NCBI GenBank assembly: GCA_025354885.1
Contig: JANXLY010000383.1
Coordinates: 1 to 46,266 of the forward strand
Reading direction: 5' to 3'
Origin: Acidobacteriota bacterium
GTDB lineage: Bacteria > Acidobacteriota > Terriglobia > Bryobacterales > Bryobacteraceae
DNA length: 46,266 nt
Notes under the pieces: model-generated
The model's input: the letters and a program-made list of their open reading frames with translations, nothing else
Told to the model about the DNA's origin: nothing
Database searches by the model: none
Shown: in pieces, positions 9,840 through 17,596 of the stretch
Layout: every line of letters begins with the position of its first letter
Numbering within the stretch: position 1 is the stretch's first letter
Translations under genes and position numbers: made by a program

Positions 9840-9945
9840 AACAATTTCGCGTTGAAAACAAAGGATATAATACGTCACGTTTAGCGACTAGCTGATTCTA
9901 TTGGGGTTGACAGTTCGAATCCATACTGGCGGCCTTGGTGGCGAG
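9840..9945. other. Junction between tRNA-Gln and the HNH/methylase cassette
   Basis: No gene is seen in these 106 bases. They contain an isolated TATAAT (9866-9871) without a matching -35 element. They also hold GACAGTTCGAATCCAT (9909-9924), which repeats GTTCGAATCCAT of the tRNA T-arm and GACAGTTCGAA of 13427-13437. The flanks of this copy do not pair as a T stem, so it is not a second tRNA. Confidence 0.5.
9909..9924 (+). repeat. Direct repeat, left copy near tRNA-Gln
   Basis: GACAGTTCGAA at 9909-9919 is identical to 13427-13437, and the extension GTTCGAATCCAT is identical to the tRNA-Gln T-arm. The two GACAGTTCGAA copies flank the HNH and methylase genes and lie 3.5 kb apart. They may be remnants of attachment sites, but no integrase gene is present, so this is an inference. 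Confidence 0.4.
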
Positions 9946-10548
9946 CTAGTAGGTGGCGGGCAGTTCACCGCGCTCCCTGAGCGCAAAGTAGCACTTGGCC
10001 GCTCCTTCAGGCTTGTCGTTTCTAGGAATCCGCTTAGTTCTAAGATCGGGCAACTCAGCGGGAAAGCCCATCAGTTCCTGGTACAGCGCGACTTCACCGG
10101 ACCGCAAAAGAGCCTCCAAGATTCGGATCATGCGGGACCGAAACGCCAAATTGGCGGCGCTGTTCAATCGCAACACATCGCACAATCTTTGCCCAACTAC
10201 ATTCTTCGCCGTTGCGCGACCAGCCGCTTCGATTTCAATGCATTCCTGAAAAGGAACCGAGCACGGATCAGGCAGGCCGAGGATGTCTGCCTTGGCCTCG
10301 TTGCAGGTCGTGCATGCGTACAGCAGGTTCGTATATTGCAATGCCCCTTGTGGATCGGCGCTGACAGGAACAAAATGGTCGATGTGAAAGGTGCCGCTGC
10401 GGGAATACCATTGCTCGCGATGAAGGCAATAGACGCACCGGAACATGAACTCGTCTCGCAACCAATCTCGAAAGCTGCCGTAGTCCTTGTAACCAGCCGG
10501 GCCATGCCTCCTTTGGTGGGGGTGCGCCGGGTACTCGAACCCGATCAT
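9946..10548 (-). CDS. HNH endonuclease (likely nuclease partner of the adjacent DNA methylase)
   Basis: 200 residues with a classic zinc-stabilised HNH (beta-beta-alpha-metal) fold: RCVYC as first Cys pair, FHIDHFVPVSADP with the catalytic His-x-Asp-His, NLLYACTTCNEAKAD with the Asn and the second Cys pair. The N-terminus (YPAHPHQRRHGPAGY then FRDWLRDEF) is typical of HNH proteins that cut DNA. The C-terminal half (about 110-200) is helical and unassigned. The ATG overlaps the methylase stop (TGATG on the minus strand), so the two proteins are made from one message and probably work together, for example as the cleaving subunit of a restriction-modification system. It is not embedded in an intron or intein, so a homing role is less likely. 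Confidence 0.85.
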   Translation of the reverse strand: MIGFEYPAHPHQRRHGPAGYKDYGSFRDWLRDEFMFRCVYCLHREQWYSRSGTFHIDHFVPVSADPQGALQYTNLLYACTTCNEAKADILGLPDPCSVPFQECIEIEAAGRATAKNVVGQRLCDVLRLNSAANLAFRSRMIRILEALLRSGEVALYQELMGFPAELPDLRTKRIPRNDKPEGAAKCYFALRERGELPATY

Positions 10549-13157
10549 CAGGAACGCCTCCCTTGGTCTCCCAGCCGTCGCTCTAACTCGTCAAGTAGAT
10601 GGGTGGGGCGAGGCGAAACCTTTTGAAGGTGATAGTCGGCGTACGCTTGCAAGACATCGAGGCGGGCTCGCTCCGCACCGGTTATGTTACCCGCGATGTT
10701 CTTGTCGATGAGTCGCCCGCGCTCTCGGTTCGTTGCTGACCATGCACCCTCTATTTCAAGGAACTGCCAGAGGCTCAGCCTGCCCTCCATCGTGGCTGGC
10801 AAGTACTTGTTTTGCGCGAACGGGCCTCCTACGCGATTCCAATCGGTAAAGAGGCTGAGAACCTGGTGTTCGAGCGCCAGAGGCAAATCGTACAACTTCA
10901 GACCTTCGGCATCTACGCGCAGCAGCAACCGCTCCAGGTCCGCTGGCTGAGCCTGATTGGATGCCGCATCCCAATAAGCGGCAACCGCTCGATCAAGCGC
11001 GGCGGCTGAGAATTGCTGGGGAAGGGGGATTCTCCGGATGTCGCCCACAATATTGTCTCGTTTCCCCAGGTGAGAATACGCAAAGGCATTTGCAATCGGC
11101 CCATTCAGTAAGGCCCAGAGAGTTTCAAGGGAAATGGAATCCTCCGTCGGACGCACTGCGATGAAGCGACTCGTGACTGGATGTCCGTGCTTATCGAGAA
11201 GAGCCTTCAGCCGCCAAGGTCCGCGGCTCGCTGGCGCATAGTTGAGGAGTATCTGTGCGACACCGGTACGTCCTCCTGACCTGGGATAGAGAACTGCATC
11301 CCGATCTAAGTTCATCCAGTACCGGGTCGGCAACTGATGTATGTAGAGGCCGCGGTCGAATACGACAAATCCGGGTCGTCCGCCACTAAACCGCTCCGCT
11401 TCATAGGTCTTAGTCCCTTGAGGCAGGTCGCTGCTGCGATAGCTCAAACCCTGACCAACCGACGAGATGGCCTCGAGAGTTGGATATTTGCGAAGTGCGG
11501 TCCAGACGTCGTCAAGATCAGGAAGGTTGAGAGAGAACCCAGCGTCATCCGCAAACCGGGCCTGGAGTACAGAGTTCTTCGCCACGCTAGAGGATTCGCG
11601 TCGAAACGATGGAAGTTGGCGTTCCCGAACGCGACAATAGACCACGCTCCGACTTCGCCCGGCTTTCTTTCGCCTCCCAATCACAACGGCCGACTCGGCA
11701 TCCGAGAAGGAAAAAACCTTGTCTGGAAAAAGGCAGATCTCTTTCAGTTCGAAATCTTCCACAAGTACTTTTCGAAGGCCAGCAGCGTCGTCGCTGTGAA
11801 GAATCGATTTTGGGACCACTACGCCAAAGACGCCGCCCTCGGGAAGTTGGGGCAATGTCCGCCATAGCATCTCGGCTGCTTTGTTGGTGAAGCTCAACTC
11901 GACGGCGCTCTCCGAGTAGCCCAACTTGTCCTGGGGCGTGAAGTTGTCGAAAGGCGGATTCGCCAGCAATATAGTGTTCTTCTTCGCTTGGTCGGCGAGC
12001 CTCTCGCCGAGGAACATGTTCTCCACTTTCAAGTCCCACCCGTCAGGATTGGGGATATCAGTAAGCGTCAGCGACAGGCGTGCCAATTCCAGGGCAAATG
12101 GATCAATATCCGTTCCGTGAAGACGACTACGCAAGTACGGCCCGCGGCGACTCGGAATCGCTTTGTCGGCGGGGAGGAAGTCTGTCAGCAGCCTCATCGC
12201 GGAAACAAGAAAAGCGGCGTGCCCGCAAGCGGGCTCAAATACGCTCCGCTCGTTCACGGGAATCTCGTTCACCCACTCGGCCAAGTTACCAACCACATAG
12301 TCAACAAGAAACGACGGCGTGCTGTGGGTTCCGAGGGCAGATCGCGTCTTCTTCGATATCAGCGTATTTTCATAGACGTATGCCAGCGCCTCGGTTGTCG
12401 TCAGAACGAGGCTGCTGAACCGGTCGATGGAGTGGGCCGCAGCTGTCAGCGCTTCCAACTTTTTCTTCGACCCCGATGAGAGTGGCGACGTTCCGTAGTG
12501 TTTTCCAACTCGCCTGAACACCGCGTCAACGTCGCCAAGGTCGAGATTGCCGAAACTCTCCACTTGCTTGTCACGAAGAATTTTTGCGGACAGCAACCAA
12601 AAGACAGATTGTAGTAGCCACTGGCCTTGTTCGCTAGAGATTACATCCCAACCCAACCGGTGCTTAAGCCCTGAGACATTTCGCTCGATGAGTTCACCCA
12701 GGGCGTTGCCGACCTGCTGCTCAACGACGGGCATAAGGCCGAGGTCCACGAAGCTGAGTTGATACTCAGTCTGAAAGCGTCCCCATGTTTTGGCTCGGTA
12801 TACGGCTTCCGGAGAGAATTGATCTTGGTTCGTCCGGAAAAAGCTCTCGACATCCCTTGCCTCGATACTCTTGAGGTGCTCCGCAGAAACGGAGCCTTGC
12901 TTCCACCATTGAAGACTGTCCTGATAACAGACAAACACGATGGGAGTCCCGAGGGGTTTGCAGGCTTCGACGGCGAGCCTGGGAGAGTGGGGCTCAGAGA
13001 GCACCGCTACACACGCTGAGCGCGAGTCCGCTGGTTGCTGGGCAAATGCAACCAGTGCGGCGCGTTCGCTGTGGCCATAGGAAAAGTCGGCCCTGAGCAA
13101 GTCAGAGCGGTAACCGCATTCCCGCAGCGGAGCTTTGATGGCCTGCGGCGTCAGCAC
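10548..13157 (-). CDS. N6-adenine DNA methylase of a restriction-modification-like system
   Basis: 869 residues. The gamma-class amino-methyltransferase core lies at about 285-520: motif I is FEPACGHAAFL (usually DPACGSGxFL) and motif IV is NPPF in ILLANPPFDNFTP. Residues about 1-250 precede it and match no domain I can name. After the core, about 560-740 look like a target-recognition region similar to type I S or type IIG proteins, ending with GDIRRIPLPQ, followed by a helical tail. The start is the only in-frame one, GTG 13157, without a clear ribosome site; an ATG at 13197-13187 in another frame (peptide starting MKERTTTV) raises the chance of a frameshift right at the 5' end. Probably methylates adenine and acts with the downstream HNH protein. 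Confidence 0.87.
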   Translation of the reverse strand: MLTPQAIKAPLRECGYRSDLLRADFSYGHSERAALVAFAQQPADSRSACVAVLSEPHSPRLAVEACKPLGTPIVFVCYQDSLQWWKQGSVSAEHLKSIEARDVESFFRTNQDQFSPEAVYRAKTWGRFQTEYQLSFVDLGLMPVVEQQVGNALGELIERNVSGLKHRLGWDVISSEQGQWLLQSVFWLLSAKILRDKQVESFGNLDLGDVDAVFRRVGKHYGTSPLSSGSKKKLEALTAAAHSIDRFSSLVLTTTEALAYVYENTLISKKTRSALGTHSTPSFLVDYVVGNLAEWVNEIPVNERSVFEPACGHAAFLVSAMRLLTDFLPADKAIPSRRGPYLRSRLHGTDIDPFALELARLSLTLTDIPNPDGWDLKVENMFLGERLADQAKKNTILLANPPFDNFTPQDKLGYSESAVELSFTNKAAEMLWRTLPQLPEGGVFGVVVPKSILHSDDAAGLRKVLVEDFELKEICLFPDKVFSFSDAESAVVIGRRKKAGRSRSVVYCRVRERQLPSFRRESSSVAKNSVLQARFADDAGFSLNLPDLDDVWTALRKYPTLEAISSVGQGLSYRSSDLPQGTKTYEAERFSGGRPGFVVFDRGLYIHQLPTRYWMNLDRDAVLYPRSGGRTGVAQILLNYAPASRGPWRLKALLDKHGHPVTSRFIAVRPTEDSISLETLWALLNGPIANAFAYSHLGKRDNIVGDIRRIPLPQQFSAAALDRAVAAYWDAASNQAQPADLERLLLRVDAEGLKLYDLPLALEHQVLSLFTDWNRVGGPFAQNKYLPATMEGRLSLWQFLEIEGAWSATNRERGRLIDKNIAGNITGAERARLDVLQAYADYHLQKVSPRPTHLLDELERRLGDQGRRS

Positions 13158-13426
13158 GACGACACCGTTGTGGTTCGCTCTTTCATTTCTCTTAGCATGT
13201 GAGGCAAAGACTCAACCAGCTTAAAACATTTTATTCGCTTTTTGTTCTCATCGCAGGCCGGGGCTCCCGCAACGGTCGGGCGAGCCTCAAGTGTATCGCT
13301 AGTCAGGGTTGTCCGTCGAGCGGCGATGCAGATCAACCGTCGGCCCCACGTTCTGCCGTCAATCCTTTGCGAATTGGCCGCGCGGCATCAAAGGGCTTTC
13401 CCTGTAAACAACTGATTCTGCGGGGA

Positions 13427-13458
13427 GACAGTTCGAAACGCATCCATCAAGGGAGCCA
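13427..13458 (+). repeat. Diverged copy of the tRNA-Gln 3' end (possible right attachment site)
   Basis: This stretch contains GTTCGAA, then ATCCAT, then GGGAGCCA (13451-13458), the same three blocks in the same order as the 3' end of tRNA-Gln (GTTCGAATCCAT...GGGAGCCA, ending at 9839), with a four-base insertion and a changed spacer. Its first 11 bases equal 9909-9919. It fits an eroded attachment site bounding the HNH/methylase cassette. Confidence 0.4.
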
Positions 13459-13491
13459 TTCTTTTTTACCGGCTCAGCCCATCGCTGCAAA

Positions 13492-13500
13492 TGATAGGAT
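13492..13500 (+). promoter_or_regulatory. Extended -10 promoter element upstream of GH51 gene
   Basis: TGATAGGAT fits the extended -10 form TGn-TAnnnT and ends 12 bases before the ATG at 13513. No -35 box is evident. The same TGATA-type element precedes four other transcription units in the window. Confidence 0.35.
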
Positions 13501-13512
13501 CATTGCACGCAT

Positions 13513-15093
13513 ATGGCTTGGACACAGTCTCGAATCTCTCTCCTTACTTGTTTTAGATGCTGTCCGTTGGCAGCGCTCCTCATCGGGTTTTCGCTCGATT
13601 CCTCTGCGCAAACGCCACTGAACGCCGAATTAGTGATCCACGCCGACCGACCCGGATTCCAGGTAAATCGTCAAATTTTCGGGCAGTTCGCAGAACATCT
13701 CGGCTACGGTATCTACGGAGGAATCTGGGTCGGTGAAGACTCGAAAATTCCGAACACCAGAGGATTTCGCAACGATGTTCTCCAGGCTCTGCGCAACCTG
13801 AAAGTACCTGTAATCCGCTGGCCAGGCGGCTGTTTCGCAGACGAGTACAATTGGCGCGAGGGAGTCGGTCCGCGCTCCAAACGCCCTATCAAAATCAATA
13901 CCCATTGGGGTGGCGTCACCGAGCCGAATACCTTCGGCACTCACGAGTTTATGGACTTTGCAGAGCTAGTGGGAGCCGAAGCTTACGTCAGCGGCAATGT
14001 CGGGAATGGCTCACCGCGGGAAATGGCCGAATGGGTTGAATATATAACTTCTCCTGCCGGTTCGCTGGCTGATGAACGGGCTGCCAACGGGCGCAAGTCG
14101 CCTTGGAAACTGCCTTATTTCGGGCTCGGGAATGAACTTTGGGGATGCGGGGGGAACATGCGGGCTGAGTATGCTGCCGACGTTACGCGCCGCTACTCGA
14201 CCTTCATCAAGGTACCCGAAGGCACCAGGATCATGAAGATGGCGAGTGGGCCTTCGGACGCCGATTACCATTGGACCGAAGTGATGATGCGCGACGCAGG
14301 CAAGCACTTTGACGGCATCGGGCTGCACTATTACACGCTGCCTGGAACCTGGGCCAAGAAGGGCCCCGCTTACGGATTCGACGAAACTGCCTGGGCAAAG
14401 ACCCTGGCGGCGACCCTGAAACTGGACGACTACATCACTCGCCACCGCGCCATTATGGACAAGTATGATCCCGAGAAGCGCGTCTGGCTCGGAGTGGACG
14501 AATGGGGATCATGGTACGACCCGGAACCGGGCACGAACCGCGGCTTTCTCCAGCAACAGAACACTTTGCGGGACGCCTTGATTGCGGCACTCAACATAAA
14601 TCTCTTCGTCAAGCACGCCGACCGCGTGAAGATGGCCAACATCGCGCAGATGATTAACGTACTTCAGGCAATGATCTTTACCAAAGACGAAAAGATGGTG
14701 TTGACCCCCACCTATCATGTCTTCGAACTCTATAAGGCCTACATGGACTCGACCAGCCTTCTGATCGATCTGAAGACGCCCTGGTACAACAAGGATGCCT
14801 GGACCATTCCTGCGGTCAGCGCCTCGGCCGTCCGCGACGTCGCAGGCAAACTCCACGCAGGCTTTACCAATGCAGACCCCAATCGCAGCGTCACGGTTAC
14901 TGTTCAACTCTCAGGGTGGAGCGGATCGCGGGTCAGCGGACGCGTGATCACAGCGCCAACGATGGATGCGCGGAACTCCTTCGAGACGCCTTCCGCAATT
15001 GAGCCAGCACGCTTCGAAGGGGCTGAACTTCGCGGCGGAACCTTGCGCATCGTGTTGCCGGCGAAATCGGTCGTCATGCTGGATCTTGAATAG
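13513..15093 (+). CDS. Secreted alpha-L-arabinofuranosidase (GH51)
   Basis: Cuts alpha-L-arabinofuranosyl side chains from arabinoxylan or arabinan. 526 residues. A signal peptide (about 1-32, ending DSSA before QTPL) predicts export. The (beta/alpha)8 barrel starts with the FGQFAEHLGYGIYGGIWVG block (family: FGxFxEHLGrxiYgGi). RWPGGCFADEYNWREGVG follows. The acid/base Glu is about E208 in GLGNELWGCGG, and the nucleophile about E330 in LGVDEWGSW. The C-terminal ~100 residues form the usual beta-sandwich. The start is ATG 13513. Most GH51 enzymes are intracellular, so the leader is notable but known in acidobacteria. It likely acts with the GH10 enzyme encoded 26 kb away. Confidence 0.94.
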   Translation: MAWTQSRISLLTCFRCCPLAALLIGFSLDSSAQTPLNAELVIHADRPGFQVNRQIFGQFAEHLGYGIYGGIWVGEDSKIPNTRGFRNDVLQALRNLKVPVIRWPGGCFADEYNWREGVGPRSKRPIKINTHWGGVTEPNTFGTHEFMDFAELVGAEAYVSGNVGNGSPREMAEWVEYITSPAGSLADERAANGRKSPWKLPYFGLGNELWGCGGNMRAEYAADVTRRYSTFIKVPEGTRIMKMASGPSDADYHWTEVMMRDAGKHFDGIGLHYYTLPGTWAKKGPAYGFDETAWAKTLAATLKLDDYITRHRAIMDKYDPEKRVWLGVDEWGSWYDPEPGTNRGFLQQQNTLRDALIAALNINLFVKHADRVKMANIAQMINVLQAMIFTKDEKMVLTPTYHVFELYKAYMDSTSLLIDLKTPWYNKDAWTIPAVSASAVRDVAGKLHAGFTNADPNRSVTVTVQLSGWSGSRVSGRVITAPTMDARNSFETPSAIEPARFEGAELRGGTLRIVLPAKSVVMLDLE

Positions 15094-15174
15094 CGCCCAC
15101 CACGACGATTGATGTAAACATGGAATCATGCTCACGCTTGCATCTCTCGAAAAGCAATATTTAAGGTGGTCCAA

Positions 15175-16383
15175 GTGAGATTCAGCAGACGCGCTTTCCT
15201 CGGGTCGAGCGCGTCCCTTCCCTTGCTTCAAAAGCTCCAGGCCGCGCCCAAACTTCGAGTCACCAGCTTTGAATTGATCCCGGTACGCGCAACTCCGCGC
15301 ACCGTCTGGCTCATCGTTCGGCTCAAGACCGACAGCGGTCTCACGGGTCTCGGCGAGGCTTCTGACGCCTTCGGCTTCGCGGCTACGACAAAGCAGGATG
15401 CGCTGCGCATGGAATCCGAGCTTCGCACCTTTTTTGAATTGGTGCAGGGTAAGTCGCCGCTAGATGTCGAGGCGTACCGTCAAAAAGCAGAGCCCCTCGC
15501 GATTGCGGGCGGATTGCCCTCCGCAACAGCCTACAGCGCCATCGAGCAGGCTCTCTGGGATCTCGCCGGCCAAGCGCTCGATGTCCCAACCTACAATCTG
15601 TTCGGCGGCAAGGTGAGAGACAAACTTCCGGTTTACGCCAACATCAACCGAGCAACAACTCCGCGCACACCCGGTGGATTTGCAGTAACCGCGAAAAGGG
15701 CTGTTGCCGACGGCTTTCGTGCCGTTAAGGCCGCCCCTTTCGATGGGTTTCCAAAGCCCGGTTCGCCAGATGCCGAGATCCGTTCCGCCGTCCAGAAAGG
15801 CATCGACTGTGTAGCTGCAATACGAGCAGCAATTGGACCGGATGTGGAACTGATGGTCGATTGCCACAGCTTCTTCGACGTGCCCCTCTCGATCCGCGTC
15901 GCCCGCGATCTGGAGCAATACAATCTCGCCTGGTACGAAGAACCCATTGCGCCCGAACGCGCCGAAGAGACGCAGCTAATCAGGCGTTCGATCCAACAGC
16001 CCATGGCGGGAGGCGAGATCCTCTTCACCGTTAAAGGCTTCGAACCGCTCTGTCAAAGGCAGGCTGTTCAAGTCATCATGCCTGACGTAAAACACTGCGG
16101 GGGTCTGCTCGAAATGACAAGGATCGCGGCGATGGCGCGTGCCGCCGGAATCGCTGTTGCACCGCACAATCCAAGTGGGCCTGTTGCTACTATGGCCTCC
16201 GTGCATATCTGTGCGGGAATGGCGAACTTCCGGCTCCTCGAACTGCAATGGGGTGAAGTAGACTGGCGGTCCGAACTCATCATTCCGGGCGAACGATTCG
16301 AAAAAGGCTTTATCGATGTCCCCTCTCGCCCCGGCTTCGGAATTCGACTCAACGACACCCTCGCTAAATCGAAGCCTGTCTAA
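15175..16383 (+). CDS. Tat-exported mandelate racemase/muconate lactonizing-type enzyme (acid-sugar dehydratase-like)
   Basis: Enolase-superfamily member of 402 residues. The N-terminus MRFSRRAFLGSSAS is a twin-arginine leader. The catalytic barrel has a Lys at K185 (FRAVKAAPFDG), metal ligands D229 (LMVDCH), E255 (WYEEP) and E281 (AGGE), and the Asp-His dyad D304 (MPDVKHCGG) and H331 (VAPHNPSGP). That set puts it in the mandelate racemase subgroup, which includes sugar-acid dehydratases; the exact substrate cannot be read. GTG 15175 is preferred, as TTAAGG lies 8-14 bases upstream; an in-frame GTG at 15166 is also possible. An M19 dipeptidase follows 31 bases downstream, so a dipeptide epimerase is an alternative, but its usual double-Lys pattern is missing. 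Confidence 0.85.
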   Translation: MRFSRRAFLGSSASLPLLQKLQAAPKLRVTSFELIPVRATPRTVWLIVRLKTDSGLTGLGEASDAFGFAATTKQDALRMESELRTFFELVQGKSPLDVEAYRQKAEPLAIAGGLPSATAYSAIEQALWDLAGQALDVPTYNLFGGKVRDKLPVYANINRATTPRTPGGFAVTAKRAVADGFRAVKAAPFDGFPKPGSPDAEIRSAVQKGIDCVAAIRAAIGPDVELMVDCHSFFDVPLSIRVARDLEQYNLAWYEEPIAPERAEETQLIRRSIQQPMAGGEILFTVKGFEPLCQRQAVQVIMPDVKHCGGLLEMTRIAAMARAAGIAVAPHNPSGPVATMASVHICAGMANFRLLELQWGEVDWRSELIIPGERFEKGFIDVPSRPGFGIRLNDTLAKSKPV

Positions 16384-16414
16384 CCGGCAACCGAGGATAT
16401 AAGATTGAACTGCC

Positions 16415-17566
16415 ATGTGGACACGACGCGATTTTGCAATCTCTCTTGCGGCCGCACAACAGGCTTCCGCTGAGCCACTCTATTTCGATCTGCACATCGA
16501 CACGCCGTCGCGCATGGTGTCGGAAGGCTTGCACCTTGGGGAGAGTCAACCCTACCATTGCGTCGACATCCCCAAGATGCGACAGGGCGGCCTCAACGCC
16601 GGCTTCTTTGCTGTGTTCGCCCCTGCCAGAAATATCACTCCCGTCGAGGCAGTCAAGCAGGCTCTGAAGATCACCGACCTCATTGTCGAAGAGATCAAGC
16701 GCTACCCGAAGGATTTGTTTCTCGCCACTACCTCGCAGGACGTTCTGCGTGCGAAAAAGGAAAACAAGATCGGCATCCTGCTTGGAGTCGAGGGCGGGCA
16801 CATGATCGATTCGAGCCTCGAAGTGTTGCGGCAACTCTATCGGCTCGGGGCACGATATTTGGGACTCACGCACAGCGGAAACACGCCGTGGGTTGGAGCG
16901 GCAGAGTATCCGGATGGCCCCAAAGGCCTGAACGATTTCGGCAAACAAGTGGTACGCGAGATGAACCGGCTGGGAATGATGGTCGATACATCGCATGCCT
17001 CGGACCAGACTTTCTACGATGCGATCGAGACCTCAAGCACGCCGATACTCAACACCCACGCAGCCTGCCGAAGCATTGCAAATTATCCCCGAAACCTGAC
17101 CGACGACATGCTCAAATCCCTCGCCAAAAACGGTGGCGTGTTGGGCGTAGCCTACTTCAGCGGCATGCTCGATGACGCTCACCGGGCGCGATTTCCTGAG
17201 CTCGCGGCAATCGGACGTCAGCGCGCAGAAGTTGTGAAGCAATTCAAAGAGGACCATAAGCGCCTGTCCGAAGAGCTTTGGGAACTCAATCTGGCCGAGG
17301 TCAAATTGATCGGGCAACCGCCAATCAGCAAATTGGTGGATCACATTGAACATGCAGCCTCGGTCGCTGGAATCGACCATGTCGGCCTCGGTTCAGATTA
17401 CGATAGCATCGGGCTCAAGCTGCCCAAAGATTTGGAACATATCGGCAAGACTCCGAATCTTGTCGCTGCGCTCAAAGGACGCGGCTTCTCAAGTATTGAC
17501 ATTGGCAAGGTGATGGGCGGCAATGCGATTCGAGTCCTGCGCAAGGCGGAAGAGAAGGCCCGTTAG
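16415..17566 (+). CDS. Membrane dipeptidase (peptidase M19), Tat-type leader
   Basis: Zinc-dependent dipeptidase of the renal dipeptidase family, 383 residues. The leader MWTRRDFAISLAAAQQASA has twin arginines and ends in an A-x-A site, so export is likely. Zinc ligands are recognisable: DLHIDTPSRM (His-x-Asp, about H27 and D29), LLGVEGGHMID (bridging Glu), DTSHAS, and NTHAACRSI. GLGSDYDSIG carries the late conserved Asp. Members hydrolyse dipeptides, often with D-residues at the C-terminal side. A TATAAG at about 16398-16403 lies a short distance before the ATG and may be its promoter, though the gene could also be read through from the preceding enolase-family gene. A second, more diverged M19 gene lies at 22645-24027. 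Confidence 0.92.
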   Translation: MWTRRDFAISLAAAQQASAEPLYFDLHIDTPSRMVSEGLHLGESQPYHCVDIPKMRQGGLNAGFFAVFAPARNITPVEAVKQALKITDLIVEEIKRYPKDLFLATTSQDVLRAKKENKIGILLGVEGGHMIDSSLEVLRQLYRLGARYLGLTHSGNTPWVGAAEYPDGPKGLNDFGKQVVREMNRLGMMVDTSHASDQTFYDAIETSSTPILNTHAACRSIANYPRNLTDDMLKSLAKNGGVLGVAYFSGMLDDAHRARFPELAAIGRQRAEVVKQFKEDHKRLSEELWELNLAEVKLIGQPPISKLVDHIEHAASVAGIDHVGLGSDYDSIGLKLPKDLEHIGKTPNLVAALKGRGFSSIDIGKVMGGNAIRVLRKAEEKAR

Positions 17567-17596
17567 AGCAATACTCTCCCGATCCAATGTAGCGCT

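Larger units (their letters stand above)
13158..13512. other. 355-bp gene-free region upstream of methylase and GH51 genes
   Basis: Divergent region without a convincing gene. A 61-codon minus-strand frame (13151-13336) overlaps the methylase 5' end but lacks recognisable features and a ribosome site. The stretch holds the right-hand tRNA-like repeat (13427-13458) and, near its right end, an extended -10-like element for the GH51 gene (13492-13500). AT-rich DNA at 13225-13250 may carry the promoter of the methylase operon, though I see no good -35/-10 pair. Confidence 0.6.

Noticed and set aside
9866-9871. TATAAT as a promoter after tRNA-Gln
   Set aside because: No -35 match at normal spacing and no plus-strand gene downstream.
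9946-10548. HNH protein as a homing endonuclease
   Set aside because: It is not inside an intron or intein and is coupled to a DNA methylase gene.
9901-10626. 241-codon plus-strand frame opposite the HNH gene
   Set aside because: It is a shadow of the HNH gene, which has a complete HNH motif on the minus strand.
13151-13336. 61-codon minus-strand frame upstream of the methylase
   Set aside because: No recognisable domain; only its last codons overlap the methylase start. A frameshift linking it to the methylase cannot be shown from one sequence.
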